13,937 nucleotides of DNA from Chloroflexia bacterium (GCA_025928215.1 JAICJW010000066.1:1-13937); one strand, 5' to 3'. Positions 1 to 6,791 are shown, counted from the first letter of the stretch. Made by a program: numbers and translations. Notes: generated by a model not told the origin, from the sequence alone.

Positions 1-611
1 AAGTAGGGAATATGCTGTGCCGTATCATCGCGGACACATATCTATTGACGGCGTGGCTAATCAAGCGCAACGACTTATCGCTCTTCAAACGGTACAAGGC
101 GTACTCTGTGGGAAAGCAAAAATTGTTCAAGCTACATCTCGAAGAAGCCCTGCCAGCGGATAATAAGGACGCAGAACGCGCTATAGAATCTCTGAGCGAG
201 AGCATCAACGAGGAGCTATGGGAAGAACTCGTTACCATCGATGTCGGCGCACCATTCGAGGGAATGGACTCACGGAAGATGGCGCACGAAACCGGGCTTG
301 AGCGGGTCCATCGGCTCGTGTACTCTCCTTATAGCGCAGATGTCCACGGTGAGTGGACCAACCTGAAGGTTTTTCATCTTCAGCGCTGCACAAATCCGTT
401 GCATCGGTTTCACCGTTTGCCACGGCTCACCGCACCGGCCATGCTCGTACCGCAGATTGTCTTGGATGCGGCAGCAATGCTTGCTGGCACACTCAGAGCG
501 TGGACAGCTTATTACGAGTTGCGGGACGCAGGTGCACGCATCGACGAGTTTGAGGACAAAATAGCAGGAGCATTCGATATCGAGCGCCGTGATGATACAC
601 CCGATCAGTAG
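1..611 (+). CDS. DUF5677 family protein, 5' end outside the window (partial)
   Basis: The reading frame is open to the left edge of the window, and the first ATG at position 12 falls in what is normally the middle of the family, so I read this as the last ~200 residues of a longer protein (usual length ~270-300 aa). Family signatures recalled from DUF5677 members are visible in order: RIIADTYLLTAWLIKR, a YxxGKQKL segment, a WEELxTID segment, an xHGEW motif and TNPLHRFHRLP near the C-terminus. The function of DUF5677 is unknown; no catalytic motif or membrane segment is evident. Members are often solitary genes in genomic islands. Codon use is less GC-biased than the genes after 3.2 kb, consistent with acquired DNA. 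The gene is convergent with the DUF2971 gene downstream. Family call fairly sure; function unassigned. Confidence 0.75.
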   Translation, partial: VGNMLCRIIADTYLLTAWLIKRNDLSLFKRYKAYSVGKQKLFKLHLEEALPADNKDAERAIESLSESINEELWEELVTIDVGAPFEGMDSRKMAHETGLERVHRLVYSPYSADVHGEWTNLKVFHLQRCTNPLHRFHRLPRLTAPAMLVPQIVLDAAAMLAGTLRAWTAYYELRDAGARIDEFEDKIAGAFDIERRDDTPDQ

Positions 612-952
612 AGTAAGGGCACTTTGGACACATTTGAAAATGGAGTCGCAAAGATCCTTGCCCTTCATCGTCCACTGAGACGGGGTAACGCCAACGGCGT
701 AGATAACGGTGTGGTGAAGCGCGGTCGTCATGTACCGCCCACGATGACATGCGCCGCCCCATCAGGCACGTTGTGACTATCCTACTCGACCGTCACGCGC
801 GCTATCCGCCAATCTTCCGACCTCCCCGCCGATGAGCGGGTAGAGGCAGTCCAACACGTTCTTCACGCGCCCGGTGGCGATGTCGCCAATATTCGTCCCA
901 GCGCCACCAAATCGAAGCGCGACGTCATACCGGGAAGCGGTGGCTTGATGTT
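612..952. other. Gene-poor stretch with a possible decayed ORF end
   Basis: No convincing intact gene lies between the DUF5677 stop and the DUF2971 stop. On the plus strand an ATG at 744 opens a frame that meets TGA at 774-776 and then stays open for 59 codons to TAA at 954-956, with a reasonably protein-like composition (for example YSTVTRAIRQSSDLPADERV). This could be the tail of a broken gene, but I cannot assign it to a family. A 7-bp inverted repeat (AAGGGCA near 615, TGCCCTT near 658) is too weak and widely spaced to call a terminator. No RNA gene was recognised. Confidence 0.25.
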
Positions 953-1699
953 CTAATAGAGGGCTTTTTCGTCCAGTGCGGATCGATGTACCTCATGGTG
1001 CAGGCCCAAATCCCAGAGTAACTTCTGGACGACATCGATAAACCATCCATGCGCGGTTGGTGCGACATATACCGAATCAATCAGAGTCTCAAGCGAACAT
1101 GGAATAGACATTCCGCTCTCTAGCGGCGGCACGTCCATACCGTTGAAGTTGGTAATCACCGCTCGTAGCTCCTGCTCGTGTGCGAAGCTCTTTCGTTTGT
1201 GGAAGTAGGGATGCAGCGAGTTGTTTTCTGGCATGACGTACGACTGGTAGTCGACGTAGTTAACCGTACCGATGAATATCGATATTCCTTCAGCATCATC
1301 GAAGGACGTACATAAATGAGCGAAAGTCGAGCGGACTGCGATACCTGCGCCGCGCTGTGCATAGAGATCCCACATTGCTGCGGATTCATCCTCGTTCATA
1401 TGCCAGCAGTTTAAGAGAGTGTAACGGCGCATTATTTCAAATACCTGCGGCATTTGCTCGATCATTTGTCGGACCATCTCAGGGTCCTGTTCATTAGTCT
1501 TGGAGTACCGCTCTAGCCTCGTTTCGACGGTGTATCTAGGCATAGCTCCCTCGAACGGATCACGCATCTTATCGGACCGTGCGAAGAAAAGTTTGCGGGT
1601 TTGGAGCATTGAGACGAACCTGGCGAGGTCCATATATCGCCAAACGGGTATGTTGTCGTCACTCGGCTTCGAAACGTACGGATGTTCCTCGTACGGCAT
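953..1699 (-). CDS. DUF2971 family protein
   Basis: A 248-aa protein with the DUF2971 order of motifs: an N-terminal WRYMDLARFVSMLQTRKLFFARSDKM-type segment (about residues 20-45) followed by DPFEG, then CWHMNEDESAAMWDLY (about 98-113), GIAVRST, YVDY, and HKRKSFAHEQELRAVI (about 168-183). The family's biochemical role is unknown; members are typically solitary genes in variable regions. The start is supported by a GAGGGG Shine-Dalgarno sequence four bases before the ATG. No signal peptide or membrane segment. It is transcribed away from 2 kb toward the convergent DUF5677 gene, and its TAG overlaps the end of the possible decayed ORF on the other strand. A promoter with consensus-like boxes sits ~70 nt upstream. 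Family call confident, function unknown. Confidence 0.8.
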   Translation of the reverse strand: MPYEEHPYVSKPSDDNIPVWRYMDLARFVSMLQTRKLFFARSDKMRDPFEGAMPRYTVETRLERYSKTNEQDPEMVRQMIEQMPQVFEIMRRYTLLNCWHMNEDESAAMWDLYAQRGAGIAVRSTFAHLCTSFDDAEGISIFIGTVNYVDYQSYVMPENNSLHPYFHKRKSFAHEQELRAVITNFNGMDVPPLESGMSIPCSLETLIDSVYVAPTAHGWFIDVVQKLLWDLGLHHEVHRSALDEKALY

Positions 1700-1773
1700 A
1701 TATCCCCTCTTCCGTGAGTTGCTCTGTCAAAGCCCGTCCAAGTTTCATCAAGTAGGAAGGCGAGCGTGCAGCG

Positions 1774-1802
1774 ATGATACTGTATCCTACAAACCGTCTC
1801 AA
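1774..1802 (-). promoter_or_regulatory. Promoter of the DUF2971 gene with overlapping GATAC/GTATC palindrome
   Basis: On the minus strand TTGAGA (1797-1802) and TATCAT (1774-1779) are separated by exactly 17 bases; each box matches the sigma70 consensus at 5 of 6 positions. The inferred transcript start near 1767 would give a ~70-nt leader. A perfect GATAC-N1-GTATC palindrome (1776-1786) overlaps the -10 box and could be an operator; that role is inference only. Confidence 0.55.
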
Positions 1803-2230
1803 AACGGAAAGGAGCGTTGTCGTAACGCACGAGCGCCGCCTCTCGCATCCTTCCTAATAGCACATCACAGCGACATGACTGGCGTCACAGTCTGGATGCA
1901 AGCCAGTATGAACCATTCGGCGACACACGCGATCGGCGTGCGGCACACTCGCACACACGATCCTCTCGCTGTTAACTGACCGAACGCAGCTTTGCACCAG
2001 TCCTCCAAAGTAGTTAGCGCGACATCTACATGGGAACAGTCGCGAACCTTTCGGCGGCTCGCCGCGACCGACATATCACCATGCGCACAGTGACTGCGAC
2101 CACGACCAGCAGCCCGCCGCACCCCGCTCACGGCAGCGGAAGGTGACATGCAGTCACCGAGTAGTTAGCCATGCATTACGCATAGATACGGGGGCGGAAG
2201 TTTCATCGAGCCTTATCTCTTATCCCGCAG
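1803..2230. other. Stretch without recognisable gene; one short perfect inverted repeat
   Basis: No reading frame on either strand has protein-like composition, a ribosome binding site and a recognisable family together. The longest, a 94-codon minus-strand frame (1865-2149), is rich in Arg, Ser and Cys and looks spurious. The only structure I see is the perfect inverted repeat GGTGAC-N5-GTCACC at 2142-2158, short enough to be an operator or a small hairpin. The composition changes here from the lower-GC left part to the GC-rich right part. Confidence 0.4.
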
Positions 2231-2235
2231 GCGCG

Positions 2236-2264
2236 TTGACGCTCTCGGTATGGCGCGGTAGCAT
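2236..2264 (+). promoter_or_regulatory. Promoter in repeat copy 1, reading antisense into the DUF4926/DUF6883 cassette
   Basis: TTGACG (2236-2241), a 17-base spacer and TAGCAT (2259-2264) match a sigma70 promoter and are base-for-base the same boxes as in copy 2. If active, the transcript would start near 2271 and run antisense through the DUF4926 and DUF6883 genes. Box conservation in both copies is seen directly; activity is inferred. Confidence 0.55.
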
Positions 2265-2316
2265 TGAGGGGCCGTGCTGATGAACACGCAATCGAATCAC
2301 CGAAGAGGGACCGCTT

Positions 2317-2334
2317 CCGACCACCGGCGGTCGG
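2317..2334 (+). promoter_or_regulatory. Leader hairpin, copy 1
   Basis: CCGACC (2317-2322) pairs with GGTCGG (2329-2334) around a six-base loop. The same six-base-pair stem occurs in copy 2 (3187-3204), while the loop sequence differs, which suggests the stem rather than the loop has been kept. Confidence 0.45.
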
Positions 2335-2402
2335 GAGGCATCCGGTCATCGTTCGCGCGGACAGGAACACAAAGAGATATGGCAGCAGGGATCATCGGAG
2401 GT

Positions 2403-2672
2403 TCAGTGCGTGGCTGTGCGGCGGGTCAGTTCCGGGGCAATGGGAATAGATCGCCGCACGAGGCGTATCTGATCGGGCGTCACGTCCGCGATAGCGACCG
2501 TCTTTCCATCACGGAAAAACTCGACGGTGTAGATTGCCGGCGCATGCATCGCGTCCACGACCACTCCTGTATCGCCGGATACCAGCCCCACGCCCTCCGG
2601 CAACTCGGAGGGAAAGAGTTTGTCCGCACTCAGGGGCATCAGCAGTGCAACCGTATCGAACTCATGAATCAT
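2403..2672 (-). CDS. DUF4926 domain small protein
   Basis: An 89-aa protein beginning MIHEFDTVALLMPL. It shows the DUF4926 pattern: an N-terminal (I/F)xxFDTVxLL segment, then GLVSGDTGVVVD (residues 29-40), YTVEFFRDGKTVAIADV (48-64) and a C-terminal VTPDQIRLV. The ATG at 2670-2672 is preceded by GAGGAGAG at good spacing, and longer in-frame extensions upstream are arginine-rich readings of the DUF6883 gene, so this start is preferred. The gene lies 13 bases after the DUF6883 stop, so the two are probably one transcript. DUF4926 proteins are small, probably SH3-like beta proteins of unknown function, frequently encoded beside DUF6883 or other short partners. A role as immunity protein or antitoxin for DUF6883 is a hypothesis only. 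Confidence 0.8.
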   Translation of the reverse strand: MIHEFDTVALLMPLSADKLFPSELPEGVGLVSGDTGVVVDAMHAPAIYTVEFFRDGKTVAIADVTPDQIRLVRRSIPIAPELTRRTATH

Positions 2673-2685
2673 GCAAATGCTCTCC

Positions 2686-3018
2686 TCAGGCGGGGTACGC
2701 GCTGATGAACCGTGGCGCCGTCGCTCCCGTATCAATCTGCCAGACAGTGCGAACGTTCGGGTTTCTGCCATCCGGCGTTTCGAGCGTCCCAGTGACAGTA
2801 TACCGTACACCGAACGCATCTTCCCGCATCCCGTCCACGTCTTCGCGCATTGCCTGTGCGCGGAGTGCGGCTGACCGTACAGCCCATGATGCGACGGTGA
2901 AACCAAACGCGGAGAAGAACGCGGCTTTTCCCTGATTCTGCGGATTCGCGGGATCGAGAAGATAGGCGATGATCTTCTCCGGCGCGACGATGGCGTGCTC
3001 CGCATTGGGCAACTTCAC
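2686..3018 (-). CDS. DUF6883 domain protein
   Basis: A 110-aa protein from the GTG at 3016-3018, starting (V/M)KLPNAEHAIV. The DUF6883 signature fills almost the whole chain: LPNAEHAIVxxEKIIAYLLDP, a HxxGKAAFF-like segment (here NQGKAAFF), GVRYTVTGTLETPDGR and VRTVWQIDTGxxxPRFISAYP at the C-terminus. An in-frame ATG at 3093 would add 25 unconserved residues and would start almost inside the divergent promoter at 3105; the GTG has GGAG seven bases upstream and fits the domain start, so I prefer it. DUF6883 also occurs as a C-terminal domain of large secreted or polymorphic-toxin-type proteins (recalled, not checked here), which makes a toxin-like role worth testing. First gene of a two-gene unit with DUF4926. 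Confidence 0.75.
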   Translation of the reverse strand: MKLPNAEHAIVAPEKIIAYLLDPANPQNQGKAAFFSAFGFTVASWAVRSAALRAQAMREDVDGMREDAFGVRYTVTGTLETPDGRNPNVRTVWQIDTGATAPRFISAYPA

Positions 3019-3104
3019 TCCGCTGCTCCATCCTCGTCCGTGGCCTGCTATCGCCGCCGGTGTGCGATACCCGCTGCCATGCAACGATACCATGCGGATG
3101 CGCG

Positions 3105-3133
3105 TTGACGCTCCCGGTATGGCGCGGTAGCAT
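3105..3133 (+). promoter_or_regulatory. Promoter of the MoxR/VWA genes
   Basis: TTGACG (3105-3110) and TAGCAT (3128-3133) are separated by 17 bases. The inferred start near 3140 gives a leader of ~105 nt before the ATG at 3245. The boxes are conserved in the upstream duplicate, which supports function. Confidence 0.65.
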
Positions 3134-3186
3134 TGAGGGGCCGTGCTGAGGGAAGACGCACATTGTCCGCCTGAGAGTGACCGCTG

Positions 3187-3204
3187 CCGACCGCCGCCGG
3201 TCGG
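3187..3204 (+). promoter_or_regulatory. Leader hairpin, copy 2
   Basis: CCGACC/GGTCGG stem of six pairs with loop GCCGCC, 41 bases before the start codon of the AAA+ gene. It is followed by no T-run, so it is not an intrinsic terminator. Its conservation in copy 1 with a different loop suggests a structural role in the leader. Confidence 0.4.
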
Positions 3205-3244
3205 GATGCCCGGTCATCGTTCGCACAGATGGGAGCACAACGGA

Positions 3245-4648
3245 ATGGCAACGGCGCCACAGCCCACGACACTCGGAGCACTGCGCGCGAGCGGCTACCA
3301 GGTTTTGCCTGTCAAGGCCGAGATGCGCAAGAACCTGATCGAAAAAATGCGCAAGGGCGAGGAGTACTTTCCCGGTATCCTCGGCTACGAAGATACGATT
3401 TTGCCGCAGATCGAGAACGCCGTCCTCTCCGGGCAGGACATCGTCCTCCTTGGCGAGCGCGGCCAGGCGAAGACGCGCCTCGCCCGCTCGCTCATCAACC
3501 TGCTCGATCCCGAAGTCCCCTACATCGCCGGGACGGAACTGAACGACAACCCGTATGCGCCGGAATCCGCGCAGGGGCGGGCAATCGTCGCGGAGATGGG
3601 CGATGCAACGCCGATTGAGTGGCTGCCGCGCAACCGTCGCTACGGCGAGAAGCTCGCCACGCCGGACACGACAATCGCCGACCTGATCGGCGAGGTGGAC
3701 CCGATCAAGGTCGCCGAGGGGCGTTACCTCTCGGACGAACTGACGATCCACTACGGCATGGTGCCGCGCACCAACCGGGGCATCTTCTGCATCAACGAAC
3801 TGCCCGACCTCGCCGAGCGCATCCAGGTCGGCCTCCTCAACATCATGGAGGAGCGCGACGTGCAGATTCGCGGTTACAAGGTGCGCCTCGACCTTGATAT
3901 GTACATCGTCGTCTCCGCCAACCCGGAGGACTACACGAACCGTGGCCGTATCATCACCCCCCTCAAGGATCGCTTCGGCTCGGAAATTCGCACCCACTAC
4001 CCGAAGACGATCGAGTACGAGATGGACATCATGGAGCGCGAGCGCAACCACTTCGTGGACGATGGCATCGCCGTGGACACGCCGCAGTACATGAAGGAGA
4101 TCGTCGCCGAACTGACGCACCTCGCGCGCAAGTCGCCGCAGATCTCGCAGAAGTCCGGCGTCTCGGTGCGCGTTTCGATTGCCAACTACGAGAACCTGAC
4201 GTCCAGTGCCCTGCGCCGCGCGATCATCCTCGGTGAAGATACCGCTGTGCCGCGCATCAGCGACCTGCCCGCCGTCGTCGCCTCCACCGCCGGCAAGATT
4301 GAACTGGAGAGCATGGGCGAGATTGACGAGCAGCGCGTCGTCGAGCGGCTTGTGCAGCAGGCGACGGCGACGACCTTCGAGCGTCACTTCCGCCTCTCCG
4401 AGTTGGAGGGGGTCATTCGCTCCTTCGAGAAGGGGATGAGCCTCGATGTTTCGGATGGCATGCCCGCGCGGGATTACCTGCGCCACATGCAGTCGCTCGC
4501 TGGGATGGATGCCGCGATCACCAAACTCGGCGCGCCGAACGACCCCGCGCATGTCGCCTCCGCCGTCGAATTCATCCTCGAAGGCCTGCATCTCAACCGC
4601 CGCCTCAACAAGAACCAGGACGGCGCGCGGTATCGCTACCGGGCCTAA
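3245..4648 (+). CDS. MoxR-type AAA+ ATPase (magnesium-chelatase ChlI-like)
   Basis: A 467-aa AAA+ ATPase. Walker A is GERGQAKT (residues 70-77), Walker B lies in GIFCINEL (179-186), sensor 1 is the Asn in VVSANPED (222-229), and an arginine-finger region PLKDRFGSEIR follows (239-249). This arrangement fits the MoxR/RavA/magnesium-chelatase clade, hexameric chaperone-like ATPases that usually work with a VWA protein encoded next door, as here. An upstream in-frame ATG (3143) would translate the duplicated leader; the ATG at 3245 has GGGAG upstream and sits where the two repeat copies stop aligning, so it is chosen. The C-terminal ~200 residues are helical with no obvious extra domain. No signal peptide; cytoplasmic. 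The substrate is unknown. True magnesium chelatase is unlikely as no porphyrin genes are nearby. Confidence 0.85.
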   Translation: MATAPQPTTLGALRASGYQVLPVKAEMRKNLIEKMRKGEEYFPGILGYEDTILPQIENAVLSGQDIVLLGERGQAKTRLARSLINLLDPEVPYIAGTELNDNPYAPESAQGRAIVAEMGDATPIEWLPRNRRYGEKLATPDTTIADLIGEVDPIKVAEGRYLSDELTIHYGMVPRTNRGIFCINELPDLAERIQVGLLNIMEERDVQIRGYKVRLDLDMYIVVSANPEDYTNRGRIITPLKDRFGSEIRTHYPKTIEYEMDIMERERNHFVDDGIAVDTPQYMKEIVAELTHLARKSPQISQKSGVSVRVSIANYENLTSSALRRAIILGEDTAVPRISDLPAVVASTAGKIELESMGEIDEQRVVERLVQQATATTFERHFRLSELEGVIRSFEKGMSLDVSDGMPARDYLRHMQSLAGMDAAITKLGAPNDPAHVASAVEFILEGLHLNRRLNKNQDGARYRYRA

Positions 4649-4655
4649 CCCCCGG

Positions 4656-4748
4656 CCCCCTTCCCGCGTCGGGAAGGGGGAGAAACACATGGTCCCGTAG
4701 TGGCGGTTCCGCGAACCGTCCGGTTCCCCTTCCCGTTTCGGGAGGGGG
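4656..4748 (+). repeat. Three consecutive hairpins in the MoxR-VWA spacer
   Basis: Hairpin 1 is a perfect 11-bp stem CCCCCTTCCCG/CGGGAAGGGGG (4656-4666 with 4670-4680). Hairpin 2 is CGGTTC/GAACCG (4704-4718). Hairpin 3 is CCCCTTCCCG/CGGGAGGGGG (4726-4735 with 4739-4748), with one G-U pair. Hairpins 1 and 3 are near-copies of one another, suggesting a dispersed REP-like element. None is followed by a T-run, so full termination is unlikely; attenuation or RNA stabilisation between the two cistrons is possible. Hairpin 3 ends 12 bases before the VWA start codon. Confidence 0.7.
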
Positions 4749-4760
4749 TTAGGGGGTAGG

Positions 4761-6791
4761 ATGGTCTTCCGCTATAGCAACTGGGACGGCACGCAGAACG
4801 TCAATCCGTTCGATGCCGACGATCTGTTGGAGGCGATCTCCGACGATATGATTAAGGATGGCGATCTGCGCCGCGCATTGGAGCGGATCATGAAGCGCGG
4901 CGCGGACCTTCGCAATGGCCGCATGCCCGGCATGCGTGACATGATGGAGCGCCTCAAGCAGATGCGTCAGCAGGAACTCTCCCGCTACGATATGGGTTCC
5001 GTCCTCGATGACATTCAGCAGAAACTGGACGACATCGTGGATCAGGAGCGCGCAGGCATCCAGAAGCGCCTCGATGATGCGGTCGAGAAGCAGGCAGCCG
5101 AGAATGGCGAGCAGCAGTCTGGTCAGCAGAGCGAAGCGCCGGACGACAGCATGCGCCGGATGTTCGAGAATATCGCCAATCGCAAGAACCGCTATCTGGA
5201 CGATCTGCCGAAGGACCCCGGCGGCAAGATCAAGGGGTTGCAGGATTACGAGTTCATGGACCCGCAGGCGCGGCAGATGTTCCAGGATTTGTTGGGCGAG
5301 TTGCAGCAGCGCATGCTCGGTAACACCTTCCAGGGGATGATGGACTCGCTCAAGAACATGACGCCCGAAGATATGGCGGCGATGCGCGAGATGGTCCGGG
5401 ACCTCAATGAGATGCTGGAACGCCACCAGCGCGGCGAGGACCCGCAGTTCGAGCAGTTCATGGAGAAGCACGGGCAATACTTCCCGTCCGGCCTCAACTC
5501 GATTGATGATCTGATCGAACACCTCGCCAAGCAGATGGCGCGGATGCAGAACCTGCTCAACTCGATGACGCCGGAGCAGCGCGCGCAGTTGCAGGGCGTG
5601 ATGGATGCCCTGCTCCGCGATGATCGCTTGAAGATTGACCTCGCCCGGCTGGGCGGCAACCTGCAGCAACTCTTCCCGATGGACATGGACGGCTACGGCT
5701 TCGGTGGCGACGAGCAGGTCGGCATGGGTGAGGCGCTCGATGTCATGGGCCGCATGCAGGGGATGGACGAACTGGAGGCGGACCTCCGCGCCGCTCAGAG
5801 CATGGGCGATCTGAACAAGATTGATCGGGAGCAACTGCGTGACCTGCTCGGCGACGACGCGGCGCAATCGCTCGACCAGTTGCAGCAACTCGTCAAGACG
5901 CTGGAAGATGCGGGCTACCTCGAACGCAAGGGGAGCAAACTGGAACTGACGCCGCGCGGCCTGCGCAAGATCGGTCAGAAAGCTTTGCAGGACATCTTCC
6001 AGCAGATGAAGCAGGATCGCTTCGGCAAGCACGATACCGAGCGGCGCGGCGCGGGCGGCGAGCGAACGGACGAGACGAAACTCTACGAGTTCGGCGACCC
6101 CTTCCTGCTCGACCTGCGTGAGACGATGATGAATGCGATTGAGCGCAACGGCGTCGGTTCCCCCGTCCGCATCCAGCCGCAGGATTTCGAGGTCTACCGC
6201 ACCGAACTGCAGACCCAGTCCAGTACCGTCCTGATGATTGACATGAGCCGTTCGATGCTGCTCAGGGGCTGCTGGGCGGCGGCGAAGAAGGTGGCGATGG
6301 CGCTCGACAGCCTGATTCGTGGCCAGTTCCCGCGCGATCAGTTGCACATCGTCGGCTTCTCCTACCTCGCGCACGAACTGAAGCCGCGCGAGCTGGCGGA
6401 GATGGATTGGAGCGAGTACGAGTACGGCACGAATCTCCAGCACGGCCTGATGCTGGCGCGGCAGCTGCTCGCGCGGCAGCGGGGCGGCAACAAGCAAATC
6501 ATCGTCATCACGGACGGCGAGCCGACCGCGCATATCGAGGACGGCGAACCGTACTTCTCCTATCCGCCGACCTTCCGCACGATCCAGGAGACACTGCGGG
6601 AGGTCGTCCGCTGCACGAAGGACGGCATCGTCATCAATACCTTCATGCTGGAGCGGGGCCGGAGCCTGATGGAGTTCGTCAACCAGATGACGCAGATCAA
6701 TAAGGGGCGCGCCTTCTTCGCCACCCCGGAACGGCTCGGTGAGTACGTCCTGGTGGACTACCTCTCCGGCAAGACGAAGCGCGTCGCGTAA
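4761..6791 (+). CDS. VWA domain protein, partner of the MoxR ATPase
   Basis: A 676-aa protein with a C-terminal von Willebrand factor A domain (about 485-670). The metal-ion-dependent adhesion site is complete: D494-x-S496-x-S498 in IDMSRSM, T557 in GTNLQHG and D585 in ITDGEP. The N-terminal ~450 residues are long charged, Met- and Gln-rich helices, probably coiled, starting MVFRYSNWDGTQ, with a likely winged-helix-like patch (DAGYLERKGSKLELTPRGLRKIG, about 389-411). The start is backed by AGGGGG four bases upstream. No signal peptide or membrane segment, so probably cytoplasmic. MoxR-VWA pairs are thought to remodel or load cofactors into target complexes; the pairing is seen, the target is not. 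The stop directly abuts that of the convergent redoxin gene. Confidence 0.85.
   Translation: MVFRYSNWDGTQNVNPFDADDLLEAISDDMIKDGDLRRALERIMKRGADLRNGRMPGMRDMMERLKQMRQQELSRYDMGSVLDDIQQKLDDIVDQERAGIQKRLDDAVEKQAAENGEQQSGQQSEAPDDSMRRMFENIANRKNRYLDDLPKDPGGKIKGLQDYEFMDPQARQMFQDLLGELQQRMLGNTFQGMMDSLKNMTPEDMAAMREMVRDLNEMLERHQRGEDPQFEQFMEKHGQYFPSGLNSIDDLIEHLAKQMARMQNLLNSMTPEQRAQLQGVMDALLRDDRLKIDLARLGGNLQQLFPMDMDGYGFGGDEQVGMGEALDVMGRMQGMDELEADLRAAQSMGDLNKIDREQLRDLLGDDAAQSLDQLQQLVKTLEDAGYLERKGSKLELTPRGLRKIGQKALQDIFQQMKQDRFGKHDTERRGAGGERTDETKLYEFGDPFLLDLRETMMNAIERNGVGSPVRIQPQDFEVYRTELQTQSSTVLMIDMSRSMLLRGCWAAAKKVAMALDSLIRGQFPRDQLHIVGFSYLAHELKPRELAEMDWSEYEYGTNLQHGLMLARQLLARQRGGNKQIIVITDGEPTAHIEDGEPYFSYPPTFRTIQETLREVVRCTKDGIVINTFMLERGRSLMEFVNQMTQINKGRAFFATPERLGEYVLVDYLSGKTKRVA

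Larger units (their letters stand above)
2231..2390 (+). repeat. Promoter/leader direct repeat, copy 1 (orphan)
   Basis: This block repeats at 3100-3256. The first 50 bases (2231-2280 against 3100-3149) differ at one position; the next ~110 bases align with small gaps and include a conserved hairpin and the region around the start codon. Copy 1 ends with ATGGCAGCAGGG (2379-2390), resembling ATGGCAACGGCG at the true start of the AAA+ gene in copy 2, so it looks like a duplicate of that gene's 5' end without its coding sequence. No plausible protein is encoded behind the copy 1 ATG; instead the opposite strand carries the DUF4926 gene. Confidence 0.85.
3100..3256 (+). repeat. Promoter/leader direct repeat, copy 2 (drives the AAA+ ATPase gene)
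   Basis: Second copy of the block at 2231-2390. It contains the promoter, a ~105-nt leader with a hairpin, the ribosome binding site and the first codons of the AAA+ ATPase. Because it ends in an intact gene, it is the likely original and copy 1 the duplicate. The two copies face the same direction and enclose the DUF6883/DUF4926 cassette in opposite orientation. Confidence 0.85.

Noticed and set aside
1865..2149. 94-codon minus-strand frame in the gene-poor stretch
   Set aside because: Arg-, Ser- and Cys-rich composition, no recognisable family and no convincing ribosome binding site.
2274..2705. Plus-strand frame behind repeat copy 1 (with ATG 2379 inside)
   Set aside because: It is antisense to the DUF4926 gene, which has family motifs and a good ribosome binding site; the ATG is best read as a fossil of the duplicated start codon.
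3134..3244. TPP riboswitch in the AAA+ leader (GGGGCC..GCTGAGG resemblance)
   Set aside because: The second conserved TPP half (CTGATCTGGxTAATxCCAGCG) is absent, and neighbouring genes have no link to thiamine.
2732..4690. 652-codon minus-strand frame opposite the AAA+ ATPase
   Set aside because: It is the reverse reading of a clear AAA+ gene with intact motifs; its His/Arg/Asp-rich, low-complexity composition is typical of antisense frames in GC-rich DNA.
4749..6533. 594-codon minus-strand frame opposite the VWA gene
   Set aside because: Same reason: long only because of GC codon bias; Leu/His/Arg-rich with no family signature, while the plus strand has a complete VWA domain.
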